64,000 nucleotides of DNA, taken from contig NZ_QSLN01000001.1 in the NCBI RefSeq assembly GCF_003368535.1, forward strand, positions 366,453 to 430,452, read 5' to 3'. Shown in pieces: positions 1 to 8,047 of this stretch. The DNA comes from Ammonifex thiophilus (GTDB lineage: Bacteria > Bacillota > Desulfotomaculia > Desulfotomaculales > Ammonificaceae). Position numbers and translations under genes: made by a program. The notes under the pieces are model-generated. The model saw only the letters and a program-made list of their open reading frames with translations, had not been told where the DNA came from and searched no databases. The first letter of the stretch is position 1. Every line of letters starts with the position of its first letter.

Positions 1-1773
1 AACATTATTTTTGACGAAGAACAAAGGCGCTTCCGCTCGGCCCAGGCGCTGGTAGAGAATTACCTGGCGGAGACCGGCCGGGGACTTTGCTTGGGGATAG
101 AGAGCGTGGTCAACAATCCTGCGGTGCAGGAGGCCTTTGCGGCCCGGGATCGGGAAAAGCTCTTGGCGCTCACGAAACCCATCTGGCAGCAGGTAAAAAA
201 CGAGGGAATAGAGCAGTTCCAGTTTCACCTGCCGCCGGCCACCGCCTTTTTGCGCCTGCACATGCCGGAGAAGTACGGGGACGACCTTTCCTCTTTCCGG
301 GCCACGGTGGTAGAGGCAAACAAGAGCAAGAAGATGGTCTTCGGACTGGAAGAGGGGAGGGCCGGATTTGGCTTCCGCGCCGTGGCCCCGGTCTTTTACC
401 AAGGCCAGCACGTGGGTAGCGCCGAGTTCGGCCTGGGCTTTACCCAAGACCTGCTCAATAAATGGAAAGAGCAGATCGGGGGCGAGTTTTTCGTTTACCG
501 AGCCGGTAAACGGGGTGTGGCCTGGAACGAGCAGAAAGACCTGCTGGTAGCTACCAAGGAGGAAGACAACTACCCGGTGGACCAGGCGATGATCAACGCT
601 TGCCTGGAGCAGGGGCAGAGCCAGATTGCCTATATAAACGGCGGGCGATTGGCGGTGCAGCTCATACCCTTGCGGGACTACAAGGGAGCGACCGTGGGTT
701 ACCTTAAGATAGTTAGTGATCGGCAAAAAGTGCTAGGGGATCTGCGCCAGACCTGGATGAGGATGCTGGGGCTTACCCTTCTTACCATACTCATCCTGGG
801 CGGCGTGCTCTACTTCATTATCCACCGGTTCCTGACGCCCGTTTCTTATCTCTTGGAAGACATGGCCCGGGTGGGGCAAGGAGATCTCACCGTGTCCCCT
901 GGATATAAATCCCGCGACGAGATGGGGCGGTTGGCGGAAAGCTTCCGGCAAATGCTAGGCAATATTCGTTCGCTTTTAACGCGGGTGGCGGCTGCCGCTC
1001 AATCTCTGACCAGCGCGGGCGGCAAGTTAGCGGAGAGCGTTAATCAAGTGACCGCTGGCATCCAGCAGGTAGCCGGCGTGGCCGACAATCTGGCTCAGGT
1101 GGCCTACCGTTTAAACGAAGATACCTCAGAGTTGGAGGCGGCGTCGAACCGGGCCATTAGGGATGCCGAGGTAGGCGAACGGGCGGTGAATAGCTTGCGC
1201 GAGCAGATGGAGAAAATACGCCTCTTGATCGACCAGCTTTCCAGCGCCATCCATAGTTTGGGAAACCGCTCTCAGGAGATCGGCCGCTTCGTGGATATGA
1301 TCGCCGAGATTGCTCAGCAAACCAATCTTCTAGCCTTAAACGCTTCTATTGAAGCGGCGCGCGCAGGGGAGCAGGGCCGGGGTTTCGCCGTGGTGGCCGG
1401 GGAAGTGCGCAAGTTGGCCGAGGAGTCGGCGCAGGCCGCCATGGAGATTGGGACCTTTATCGCCGAGATTCAGGAAGAGACCCGGCGGGCGGTTAAGGAT
1501 ATGGAGAGTAGCGTTTCGGGTATTCAGGAGGGCCTGCGTCTGGCAGAGGAGCAAGCTAACCAGTTCCGGAGCATTCTGGCCCACATCAAGCGCCTGGCTG
1601 CTCAGGTGGAGGGAGTGGCTAAGGCCACCGGTGAAGTCAACGCTGCCAGCCAGGAGGTAGCAGCCGCTTCCGAGGAGCAGTCGGCCGCTATGGAGCATAT
1701 TTCTCAGATAGCACAGGAGTTAGCTTCCACCGCTGAGGCGCTGCAAGAGGAGATGAAGCGTTTCCGCTTGTGA
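1..1773 (+). CDS. Methyl-accepting chemotaxis protein, 5' end outside the window
   Basis: Membrane chemoreceptor that passes a ligand signal to CheA/CheW. The frame is open back to base 1, so the start lies upstream and the TTG at 91 is internal. The visible protein has an extracytoplasmic sensory domain of about 250 residues resembling a double-Cache type domain, one membrane segment near bases 760-830 ([19 protein letters not shown]), a HAMP linker, and a long coiled-coil signalling domain. The MCP hairpin tip is clear around bases 1305-1420 ([20 protein letters not shown], then [18 protein letters not shown]). The first membrane segment should lie off the window. The ligand cannot be told. 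No CheB/CheR docking pentapeptide is seen at the C-terminus (KRFRL). Confidence 0.93.
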   Translation, partial: NIIFDEEQRRFRSAQALVENYLAETGRGLCLGIESVVNNPAVQEAFAARDREKLLALTKPIWQQVKNEGIEQFQFHLPPATAFLRLHMPEKYGDDLSSFRATVVEANKSKKMVFGLEEGRAGFGFRAVAPVFYQGQHVGSAEFGLGFTQDLLNKWKEQIGGEFFVYRAGKRGVAWNEQKDLLVATKEEDNYPVDQAMINACLEQGQSQIAYINGGRLAVQLIPLRDYKGATVGYLKIVSDRQKVLGDLRQTWMRMLGLTLLTILILGGVLYFIIHRFLTPVSYLLEDMARVGQGDLTVSPGYKSRDEMGRLAESFRQMLGNIRSLLTRVAAAAQSLTSAGGKLAESVNQVTAGIQQVAGVADNLAQVAYRLNEDTSELEAASNRAIRDAEVGERAVNSLREQMEKIRLLIDQLSSAIHSLGNRSQEIGRFVDMIAEIAQQTNLLALNASIEAARAGEQGRGFAVVAGEVRKLAEESAQAAMEIGTFIAEIQEETRRAVKDMESSVSGIQEGLRLAEEQANQFRSILAHIKRLAAQVEGVAKATGEVNAASQEVAAASEEQSAAMEHISQIAQELASTAEALQEEMKRFRL

Positions 1774-1844
1774 TGAATCATAGCGATTGCAAAAAAGTTC
1801 AGGCGGGCAGGGAAACGACTTAAGCTTGGCGAACCAATATGGCT

Positions 1845-1960
1845 GAGAGGTTCCCTCCGAGCCCGATCACCTAAGGCTTTAAGGGCTACGGGATCAGGGC
1901 CGACAGGGTGCACCTGGAAACGGGTGCGCCTCCCGGTGCGGAAAGGAGGGGTGAGGGTAG
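1845..1960 (+). promoter_or_regulatory. Moco/Tuco-type riboswitch aptamer upstream of the Mo/W transporter
   Basis: The leader carries blocks I recognise from the MOCO RNA motif: CTCCGAGCCC near 1855-1864, the hairpin GCACCTGGAAACGGGTGC (about 1910-1927), then CCTCCCGGTGCGGAAAGGAGG (1929-1949), which folds as CCTCC/GGAGG. An outer stem CCCTC (1853-1857) with GAGGG (1953-1957) closes it. Known members sense molybdenum or tungsten cofactor and control cofactor synthesis or Mo/W import. I do not see a clear GNRA-capped third stem, which would fit the tungsten (Tuco) variant, but that is inference. It is followed at once by an intrinsic terminator and a molybdate/tungstate binding protein gene, which supports the call. 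Confidence 0.85.
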
Positions 1961-1967
1961 TTTTTGG

Positions 1968-1998
1968 CCGACCGGGAGGCACCGGTCGGTTTAATTTT
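1968..1998 (+). terminator. Riboswitch expression-platform terminator
   Basis: Perfect 8-bp stem CCGACCGG (1968-1975) and CCGGTCGG (1982-1989), loop GAGGCA, followed by TTTAATTTT. The left arm and loop contain ACCGGGAGGC (1971-1980), the exact reverse complement of GCCTCCCGGT at 1928-1937 in the aptamer. Pairing of those 10 bases would break the terminator, so the two folds exclude each other. Cofactor binding should hold 1928-1937 in the aptamer, free the terminator and stop transcription (OFF switch). Confidence 0.85.
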
Positions 1999-2022
1999 GC
2001 CTAAGGGGGAGGTTAAAGAAGT

Positions 2023-2781
2023 ATGCGAAGATTACTGGCTCTCTTGCTGCTAGGTGGAATAATTATGACTTTGCTGGCGGGTTGTAAGCAGCAGCCCCAG
2101 GCCCAACCCAAGGAGCTCCGGATCTTCGCCGCCGCCGGGCTAAAAAAGCCCATGGATGAGGTCATTGCCCGCTTCGAGCAGGAAAAGGGAGTGAAGGTGA
2201 TACCCAACTACGGCCCTTCCGGCGGCCTCTGGGCGCAGATCAAAGAAGGGCAGCCCTGCGATCTCTTTTACAGCGCCGACTGGATGTACATCGAGATGGC
2301 GCAGAAAGAAGGGAAAATTGCCGAGGCCAAAAAGTTCCTGCAGGACGAGCTGGCCCTGGTGGTGGCCCCCTCAGCCAAGGATAAGGTTAAAAGCGTGGCC
2401 GATCTGGCCAAGCCTGGGGTCACCGTGGCCGTATGCGACCCCCGAGCTCCGGTGGGGGATTACTCAGAAAAGGCCTTAAAGAAGCTGGGCCTCTGGGACA
2501 AGATCCAGTCTAACCTCAAGGCCCGTCCCCCTACCGTCAACCAGGCGGCCATCATGGTGAAGGAAGACCAGATCGACGCCACCTTGATTTTTCAGAGCGT
2601 GGCCCAGGCTTACGGCCTAAAACCGGTGGAGCTCATCGGGCCCCAGTACACCGGGGAGATCATCTTCGGCGTCGGTGTGATTAAAGGTGGGCACGAGGCC
2701 CTGGCCCGGGAGTTTATGAACTACGCCTTCCAGCACGTCGACATCTTCACCAAGTACGGGTGGAAGCCCTATGCGCCGTAA
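2023..2781 (+). CDS. modA: Molybdate/tungstate ABC transporter substrate-binding lipoprotein
   Basis: 252-residue ModA-like binding protein that would capture molybdate or tungstate outside the membrane and hand it to the permease encoded next. It starts at ATG 2023 behind GGGGGAGG and has a lipoprotein signal with lipobox LLAGC (cysteine about residue 21). The mature start ELRIFAAAGLKKPMDEVIARF, with the early AA and the SGGL region, is typical of ModA. It lies just after the cofactor riboswitch and overlaps the permease by 11 bases. Whether Mo or W is preferred cannot be read from sequence; WtpA/ModA-type discrimination needs binding assays. Confidence 0.88.
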   Translation: MRRLLALLLLGGIIMTLLAGCKQQPQAQPKELRIFAAAGLKKPMDEVIARFEQEKGVKVIPNYGPSGGLWAQIKEGQPCDLFYSADWMYIEMAQKEGKIAEAKKFLQDELALVVAPSAKDKVKSVADLAKPGVTVAVCDPRAPVGDYSEKALKKLGLWDKIQSNLKARPPTVNQAAIMVKEDQIDATLIFQSVAQAYGLKPVELIGPQYTGEIIFGVGVIKGGHEALAREFMNYAFQHVDIFTKYGWKPYAP

Positions 2782-3544
2782 CTTGGTGGAGGCGGTGTTC
2801 GTCCCCCTCTTTCTTTTGTTGGTAGTTTTTCCCGTAGTGGCTCTGCTTTTCCACCTCAACCCGGAAGGCATTAGGCGCACCTTGGCCGACTCCTTTTTCT
2901 GGATGAGTGTTAAGAACACCATCCTGGCCGCTCTGGCCGCCGCAGCCCTTAGCCTTTTTTTGGCCGTGGGCTTCGGGTATTATCACCTGTTCAAGCAACA
3001 CTCTTACTTTTACCGTCTGGCCAACCTGATGAACGATCTGCCCATCGCTTTACCCCACACGGTGGCCGGCCTGGCCTTGCTTCTGGCCTTCGGCCGCAAG
3101 ACCATGGGTTTTCTGGGCAGCACCGGGCTGGCCTTCACCTTGACGGCGGTCGTTCTGGCCATGTTCTTCGTCTCCTACCCCCTGGCAGCCAGAGCTCTGG
3201 CTGCGGCGGTGGACCGGATGGAAAAGGAACTCATTGAGGTGGCCCGGACCCTGGGGGATACGCCGGTGGAGGCCTATTTCAAAGTGGCCCTGCCTACCAT
3301 GGGGGAGGCCCTTTTCGCCGGTTTTATTCTGGCTTTTTCCCGCTCCATCAGTGAGTTCGCCGCTGTCATCATGTTCGGCGGCAACCTGCCCGCCCGCACT
3401 CAGGTCCTAGCCTCTTATGTTTTCACCAAAGTAGAGGAGGGGGAGCTGGGTATGGCGGTCACGGCCAGCGCTTTCTGTATCCTGCTCTCGTTGGTGGTGG
3501 TCTCCCTTCTCTGGCTGGGAAAGGTGGGGAAACAGCGTGCTTGA
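2771..3544 (+). CDS. modB: Molybdate/tungstate ABC transporter permease
   Basis: 257-residue membrane subunit that forms the translocation path for the oxyanion. It shows about six hydrophobic segments and the EAA loop that contacts the ATPase (EVARTLGDTPVEAYFKVALP, residues about 156-175). Start ATG 2771 overlaps the end of the binding-protein gene, and its own end overlaps the ATPase gene by 8 bases, so the three are translationally coupled. The family is ModB/WtpB. Confidence is high for an ABC permease and moderate for the ion. Confidence 0.88.
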   Translation: MRRNLVEAVFVPLFLLLVVFPVVALLFHLNPEGIRRTLADSFFWMSVKNTILAALAAAALSLFLAVGFGYYHLFKQHSYFYRLANLMNDLPIALPHTVAGLALLLAFGRKTMGFLGSTGLAFTLTAVVLAMFFVSYPLAARALAAAVDRMEKELIEVARTLGDTPVEAYFKVALPTMGEALFAGFILAFSRSISEFAAVIMFGGNLPARTQVLASYVFTKVEEGELGMAVTASAFCILLSLVVVSLLWLGKVGKQRA

Positions 3545-4211
3545 GATCAAAAACCTGGTTAAAGCTTTCAACGGGCGCCCGGTGCTCAAAGGGGTTTCCT
3601 TGCAAGTGGGGCCAGAGATCAAGGTGGTGGTGGGGCTCAACGGTAGCGGTAAATCGACTTTGCTGAAGGTGGTGGCCGGGATTCTGCCCGCCGACGGGGG
3701 ACAGGTTTTCCTGGATGGTAAAGAGATCACCTCCCTCCCGCCGGAAGAGAGAGGAATGGGCTATGTACCTCAGCGCCCGGCCCTTTTCCCCCACCTCAGC
3801 GTGCGGCAAAACCTTCTTTATGGCTTGCGCGGGAAGCGGGAAGACGCGGCTTGGGTGCGGCAGGTGGTGGATCTTATGGGTCTGGGGGAGTATCTTGACC
3901 GCCGGCCGGCTCAGCTCAGCGGAGGCTATCAGAGCCGCGTGGCTCTGGCCCGCGCCCTCATTCCCCGCCCCCGGGCCATGCTGCTGGACGAGCCCTTGAG
4001 CAGCTTGGACGTGGCCATCAGGCAGAAGCTTTGGGAAGAGTTTCACCGCGTTTTGCGTTTGCTGGAAGTACCCGTGCTATATGTCACCCACGACCGTGAA
4101 GAGGCGGAAAGGGTGGGGGAGAGCTTTGCGCTCCTGGTTGGCGGTGTGGTCCAGGAAGTGGACTCGGCCCGGCAGGCTTTCGCCGCTCTCCAAAGCGGCG
4201 TTTCTGCGTAG
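3537..4211 (+). CDS. modC: Molybdate/tungstate ABC transporter ATP-binding protein
   Basis: 224-residue ATPase that powers the ModAB-type importer. GTG start at 3537 inside the permease end. Walker A GLNGSGKST (about residue 33-41), signature LSGGYQSRVALARA, Walker B AMLLDEP and the switch histidine in THDREEAE are all present. It stops soon after the nucleotide-binding domain, so it lacks the regulatory TOBE/Mop-like domain of E. coli ModC, which would remove one route of substrate inhibition. The next importer follows without a gap. Confidence 0.88.
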   Translation: MLEIKNLVKAFNGRPVLKGVSLQVGPEIKVVVGLNGSGKSTLLKVVAGILPADGGQVFLDGKEITSLPPEERGMGYVPQRPALFPHLSVRQNLLYGLRGKREDAAWVRQVVDLMGLGEYLDRRPAQLSGGYQSRVALARALIPRPRAMLLDEPLSSLDVAIRQKLWEEFHRVLRLLEVPVLYVTHDREEAERVGESFALLVGGVVQEVDSARQAFAALQSGVSA

Positions 4212-5217
4212 GCTGGCGGCGGGCGGTCCCCTGGTGGGGCTGGCGGTCCTGCTGGTGGGGGTCTTTTTCCTTTCCTTTTTTCTTGGCCCTTATCCGGTTC
4301 CGCCCTTGCTGCTCCTGAAAGTTCTGCTGGCGCAAGTGTGGTCTTTGCCCCATACCTGGTCGCCCACCGTGGAGATCGTGGTGCTGCTGGTGCGCCTTCC
4401 CCGGATAGTGGCTGCGGTGCTGGCCGGGGCGGCTCTCTCGGTGGCTGGAGCCGCTTACCAGGGGATGTTCCGCAATCCCCTGGTTTCTCCCGATATCCTG
4501 GGCGTTTCGGCGGGGGCGTGCTTCGGGGCTGCCCTCGCTATCTATCTTTCCTGGGGTTTCTTGGCCATCGAGGTCTCCTCCTTTTCCTGGGGGCTGCTGG
4601 CAGTGCTTTTGGCCTGCCTGGCAGCTTCCCGCGTGCGCCACGATCCGGTGTTGGCCCTGGTGCTCTCCGGTATCTTGGTGGGCACCCTCTTTTCTTCCGC
4701 TCTGGCGCTAATTAAGTATCTGGCCGATCCCTATGACCAGCTCCCGGCCATCACTTTTTGGCTCATGGGGGGCCTGGGAAGGGTGACCTTGCCGCAGCTG
4801 AAATGGATGATTGCTCCGGTGCTGCTGGGCGTCCTCCCTCTTTTCCTTCTGCGCTGGCGGCTGAACGTGCTTTCTCTGGGGGAGGAAGAGGCGCGAGCTC
4901 TGGGCCTGAACACCGCCGGGTTGCGGCTGCTGGTGGTGTTTTGCTCCACCCTGGCTACCGCGGCCACCGTGGCGGTAAGCGGGATGATCGGCTGGGTGGG
5001 GCTGGTGATTCCGCATTTGGCCCGCATCCTGGTGGGACCCGATTACCGGCGCTTGCTCCCGGCCTCGCTCCTTCTGGGGAGCAGTTACCTCCTTCTGGTG
5101 GACGATTTGGCCCGCAGCCTCAGCGTCGCGGAAATCCCCTTGAGCATCCTTACTTCTCTGGTGGGAGCTCCCTTCTTTTTCTGGTTGCTGCTGCACACGC
5201 GGAGGGGATGGGCGTGA
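4144..5217 (+). CDS. FecCD/BtuC-type ABC transporter permease
   Basis: Polytopic permease (about 10 hydrophobic segments) of the FecCD/BtuC family used for iron-siderophore, haem, cobalamin and, in the MolBC branch, molybdate/tungstate. Family marks include the early R-P-R-I-like stretch LLVRLPRIVAAVLAGAALSV, GMFRNPLVSPDILGVSAGA and the late SGMIGWVGLVIPHLAR. The frame is open from 4081, inside the preceding gene; GTG 4144 or a later codon near 4204 are possible starts and I cannot decide. The end overlaps the following ATPase as GTGA. Confidence 0.85.
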   Translation: MWSRKWTRPGRLSPLSKAAFLRRLAAGGPLVGLAVLLVGVFFLSFFLGPYPVPPLLLLKVLLAQVWSLPHTWSPTVEIVVLLVRLPRIVAAVLAGAALSVAGAAYQGMFRNPLVSPDILGVSAGACFGAALAIYLSWGFLAIEVSSFSWGLLAVLLACLAASRVRHDPVLALVLSGILVGTLFSSALALIKYLADPYDQLPAITFWLMGGLGRVTLPQLKWMIAPVLLGVLPLFLLRWRLNVLSLGEEEARALGLNTAGLRLLVVFCSTLATAATVAVSGMIGWVGLVIPHLARILVGPDYRRLLPASLLLGSSYLLLVDDLARSLSVAEIPLSILTSLVGAPFFFWLLLHTRRGWA

Positions 5218-5987
5218 AGCTGGAAGTGAAGGAGCTCGCCTGCGGCTATGGGGGTCGGGTGCAGGGGGTGAGTTTCGCTCTGGAAGCCGGGGAAATAATC
5301 TGTCTCCCGGGGCCCAACGGCTCGGGCAAGACCACATTGCTGAAGACGGTGCTGGGCCTTCTGCCCCCGCTCGGAGGGGAGGTGAGGCTAAACGGGAAGA
5401 GACTGAATTACCGGGCGCGCCGCTTCCTAGCCCAGACCATGGGCTACGTGCCTCAGAATCACATCCCTCCCTTCCCCTTCCGGGTGCTGGAGGTGGTGCT
5501 TATGGGGCGCACTCCTCACCTCAGCGCTCTGGCTTCCCCCCGGGACGAGGACTTAGCTTTGGCCCGCCGCCTGCTGCGAGACCTGGGCATAGCCCATCTG
5601 GAGGAGCGCCCCTACACCGAGGTCAGCGGGGGGGAGCGGCAGCTGGTTCTTATCGCTCGCGCCCTGGCCCAATGCCCTCGCATCCTGCTGCTGGACGAGC
5701 CCACCGCTTCGCTAGATTTCGGCAACCAGTTCATGGTGTTGCAGAATCTGCGGCGTCTGGCCGCTTCCGGTCTGGCCGTCCTTATGACCACGCACTTTCC
5801 CGACCACGCCCTGCTTTATGGTCACCGGGTGCTCCTGTTGCGGGGGGGCGAGGTGGTCGGATATGGCCCGCCGGGGGAGGTGATAACCGAGGAGAGTCTG
5901 GCTCGGCTCTACCGGGTAAAAGCTCGCATCGTGCGGGTGCAACTGGACGGGGCGGGGGAGGCCCGAATCTGCATTCCCCTAATGTGA
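5214..5987 (+). CDS. FecE/BtuD-type ABC transporter ATP-binding protein
   Basis: 257-residue ATPase partner of the FecCD permease. I chose GTG 5214, which overlaps the permease stop (GTGA) and sits 6 bases behind GGAGGGG (5201-5207); ATG 5208 is too close to that site. Walker A GPNGSGKTT, signature VSGGERQLVLIARAL, Walker B RILLLDEPTASLD and a switch histidine (TTHFPDH) are present. Part of a permease-ATPase-binding-protein set (4144-7055) in the same orientation and apparently the same transcript as the Mo/W importer. Confidence 0.88.
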   Translation: MKLEVKELACGYGGRVQGVSFALEAGEIICLPGPNGSGKTTLLKTVLGLLPPLGGEVRLNGKRLNYRARRFLAQTMGYVPQNHIPPFPFRVLEVVLMGRTPHLSALASPRDEDLALARRLLRDLGIAHLEERPYTEVSGGERQLVLIARALAQCPRILLLDEPTASLDFGNQFMVLQNLRRLAASGLAVLMTTHFPDHALLYGHRVLLLRGGEVVGYGPPGEVITEESLARLYRVKARIVRVQLDGAGEARICIPLM

Positions 5988-6008
5988 AATTTCTCTGGAG
6001 GTGGAGTT

Positions 6009-7055
6009 ATGAAGGGTAAGAAAATCGGGGCGGTGCTGACCCTTATAGCGTTGCTGGGGGTGCTGGTAGGAGGCTGCTGGGGCCGGGGAACACCTGCCGG
6101 CCCAGGTGCCCCGGCCGCCGTTGTGGCCAGCGACGGCCTGGGCCGCCAAGTGGAGGTAAGCGGTCCGGTGAACCGGGTGGTTTCTTTCTACCCCATCGCC
6201 ACCCATTTCCTCTTTGTTTTAGGAGTGCAAAATCGTCTGGTCTCCAGCGATGGAGTGGGGAGTAAGGAGCCCTTTTTCCTTCAGCTGGCTCCCGAACTCG
6301 AGAAGTTGCCCCGGGTGGGAGGGGAGAAAGGAGCGGTCAACATCGAAAGTCTCCTGGCTCTGAAGCCGGATCTGGTGCTGGTAAAGGGGCGTGACGCTAA
6401 GATGGTGAACGAATTAAGTTCCCGGGGGTTGAGAGTTTTCGCCGTAGTAGCGGAAACCCCCGAACAAGTTATGAGCACTATGGAAAACCTGGGGCGCCTT
6501 TTTGGGCAAGAACAGCGGGCGCAGAGGTTTGTGTCCTTCTACCGGGATGTTATGAACCAGATTGAGGCTAAAACCAAGAGCTTACCCGATGCCGATCGCC
6601 CCACGGTTTACTTCGCCGGCACCGACATTCTCAAAGCGGCGGCGGGTGATATGTACCAGAGCGAGCTTATCGCCATGGCTGGCGGGAGAAATGTAGCTGC
6701 CGGGCTGCGCGGCGGGTGGGTGTCGGTTTCGGCGGAGCAGTTGATACAGTGGAACCCGGACTTCATTTTGGTGCCGCGCTACGGTTGGGTGGGGAAGGTC
6801 ACTCCTCAGGAGATTTGCGCCGATCCCCGCTTTCAAACCTTGAAAGCGGTTAAAAACCACAAAGTTATGTGGTTCCCCTCGAATCTCACTCCCTGGGATT
6901 GGCCCGCCCCTCAGAATGTTCTGGGTCTTATCTGGCTGGCCAAAACCCTGCACCCCGAGCTCTTTCCCGATCTAGACCCGCTTCAGGAAGCTAATCGGTT
7001 CTATCAGGAGTTTTACGGCCGCTCTTTCACCGATCTAGGGGGAAAGCTGGATTGA
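6009..7055 (+). CDS. ABC transporter substrate-binding lipoprotein, FecCD-type (PF01497-like)
   Basis: 348-residue binding protein of the cobalamin/iron-complex family, exported as a lipoprotein (lipobox LVGGC near residue 22). ATG 6009 follows CTGGAGGTGGAG. Typical family features are the opening DGLGRQVEV, VNIESLLALKPDLVLVKG and WNPDFILV. The ligand is unknown. Iron-siderophore, haem, cobalamin or, by analogy with Haemophilus MolA and because of the riboswitch upstream, molybdate/tungstate are options; the last is inference from context only. The stop overlaps the next start (TTGA). Confidence 0.85.
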   Translation: MKGKKIGAVLTLIALLGVLVGGCWGRGTPAGPGAPAAVVASDGLGRQVEVSGPVNRVVSFYPIATHFLFVLGVQNRLVSSDGVGSKEPFFLQLAPELEKLPRVGGEKGAVNIESLLALKPDLVLVKGRDAKMVNELSSRGLRVFAVVAETPEQVMSTMENLGRLFGQEQRAQRFVSFYRDVMNQIEAKTKSLPDADRPTVYFAGTDILKAAAGDMYQSELIAMAGGRNVAAGLRGGWVSVSAEQLIQWNPDFILVPRYGWVGKVTPQEICADPRFQTLKAVKNHKVMWFPSNLTPWDWPAPQNVLGLIWLAKTLHPELFPDLDPLQEANRFYQEFYGRSFTDLGGKLD

Positions 7056-8047
7056 CGGCCCGGGAATGCCCTTACTGTGAACGCCGCTGCCTTCTCGGCC
7101 CGGAAGGGGGGTTTTGCGGCCGCTACGCCGCCACTCCCGCCGGAGTGGTGGAGCTCTATCCTCACCGCTACGCCGCGGCTTGGGTGAGCACCATCGAATC
7201 GCTGCCGGTGTTCCATTTTCACCCCGGGGCGCGGGTGCTGGTTCTCGGAGGGGTAGGCTGTAATCTCGACTGCGCCTATTGCCTGAATTTTTACGCCGCC
7301 CGGGCTAACCCCGCCACCTCCCTCCCTCATCACCTTTCCCCGGAGCGGGTGGTGGCTCTGGCGCGGCAGAGCGGCTGCCGTGCGGTGGTCTGGGCTTTGA
7401 ACGAACCCCTGGTCTCCTTGCCTTCCCTGCTGGAGACGGCGGCAAAAGCCCGGGCCGCTGGTCTTTGGGTGGGGGCTTTGACCAACGGCTACGGCACCGA
7501 AATGGCCACGCGGGCGCTGGGGGAAGCATTGGATTTCGTCAACGCAAGCCTTAAGTTGCTGGACGAGACCCTTGCTCGCCGCTGGCTGGGGGTTACCTCG
7601 GCGCGGGTGGTGCGGCGCAACTTGGAACTTTTATCCGGCCTTACCCATCTGGAGGTGACCACCCCGGTGGCGGAAGAGATAAACCACGCCGAACTGGAAG
7701 CGATGGCTTCCTTCCTGCGTTCCCTGGCTCCCCACCTACCCTGGCACCTCCTGCGCTTGCAGCCTGAGCACCGCCTGGCCGACTGGCCTCGTCCCCGGGT
7801 GGATCGCTTGCAGCGCCGGCTGAAAGAGCTGCGGAAAATCCTGCCTTTTACCTACCTGGGCAATTTCCCCGGCTCTCGCTGGGTAAGCACCCTTTGCCCC
7901 TGCTGTGGGACCGAGCTCATTGTTCGGGTAAGTTTAGGGGGGTGCGGGGCCAGGCTGCAGGAATTGCGCCTCCGGGGAAACTCCTGCCCCCGCTGCGGCT
8001 GTCCGGTACCTGTTATCATGGCCCCTGGGGAGGAGGGCGGAAAGTGA
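7052..8047 (+). CDS. Radical SAM protein, PFL-activase-like (PflX-type)
   Basis: 331-residue radical SAM enzyme. The AdoMet-cluster motif is GCNLDCAYC (CX3CX2C, about residues 69-77). An N-terminal CPYCERRCLLGPEGGFCGR block (cysteines spaced for a metal site) and a C-terminal zinc-ribbon-like pair (CPCCG ... CPRCG) flank it. Start TTG 7052 overlaps the preceding stop, and its own stop overlaps the next GTG, so it is coupled with both neighbours. The substrate is unknown. A paralogue with the same N-terminal cysteine block lies at 45197-46294. Confidence 0.82.
   Translation: MTARECPYCERRCLLGPEGGFCGRYAATPAGVVELYPHRYAAAWVSTIESLPVFHFHPGARVLVLGGVGCNLDCAYCLNFYAARANPATSLPHHLSPERVVALARQSGCRAVVWALNEPLVSLPSLLETAAKARAAGLWVGALTNGYGTEMATRALGEALDFVNASLKLLDETLARRWLGVTSARVVRRNLELLSGLTHLEVTTPVAEEINHAELEAMASFLRSLAPHLPWHLLRLQPEHRLADWPRPRVDRLQRRLKELRKILPFTYLGNFPGSRWVSTLCPCCGTELIVRVSLGGCGARLQELRLRGNSCPRCGCPVPVIMAPGEEGGK

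Noticed and set aside
4758..5213. Long open frame in front of the FecE-type ATPase
   Set aside because: It is the +2 shadow of the FecCD permease; the product is Pro/Gly/Arg-rich nonsense until the ATPase start at 5214.
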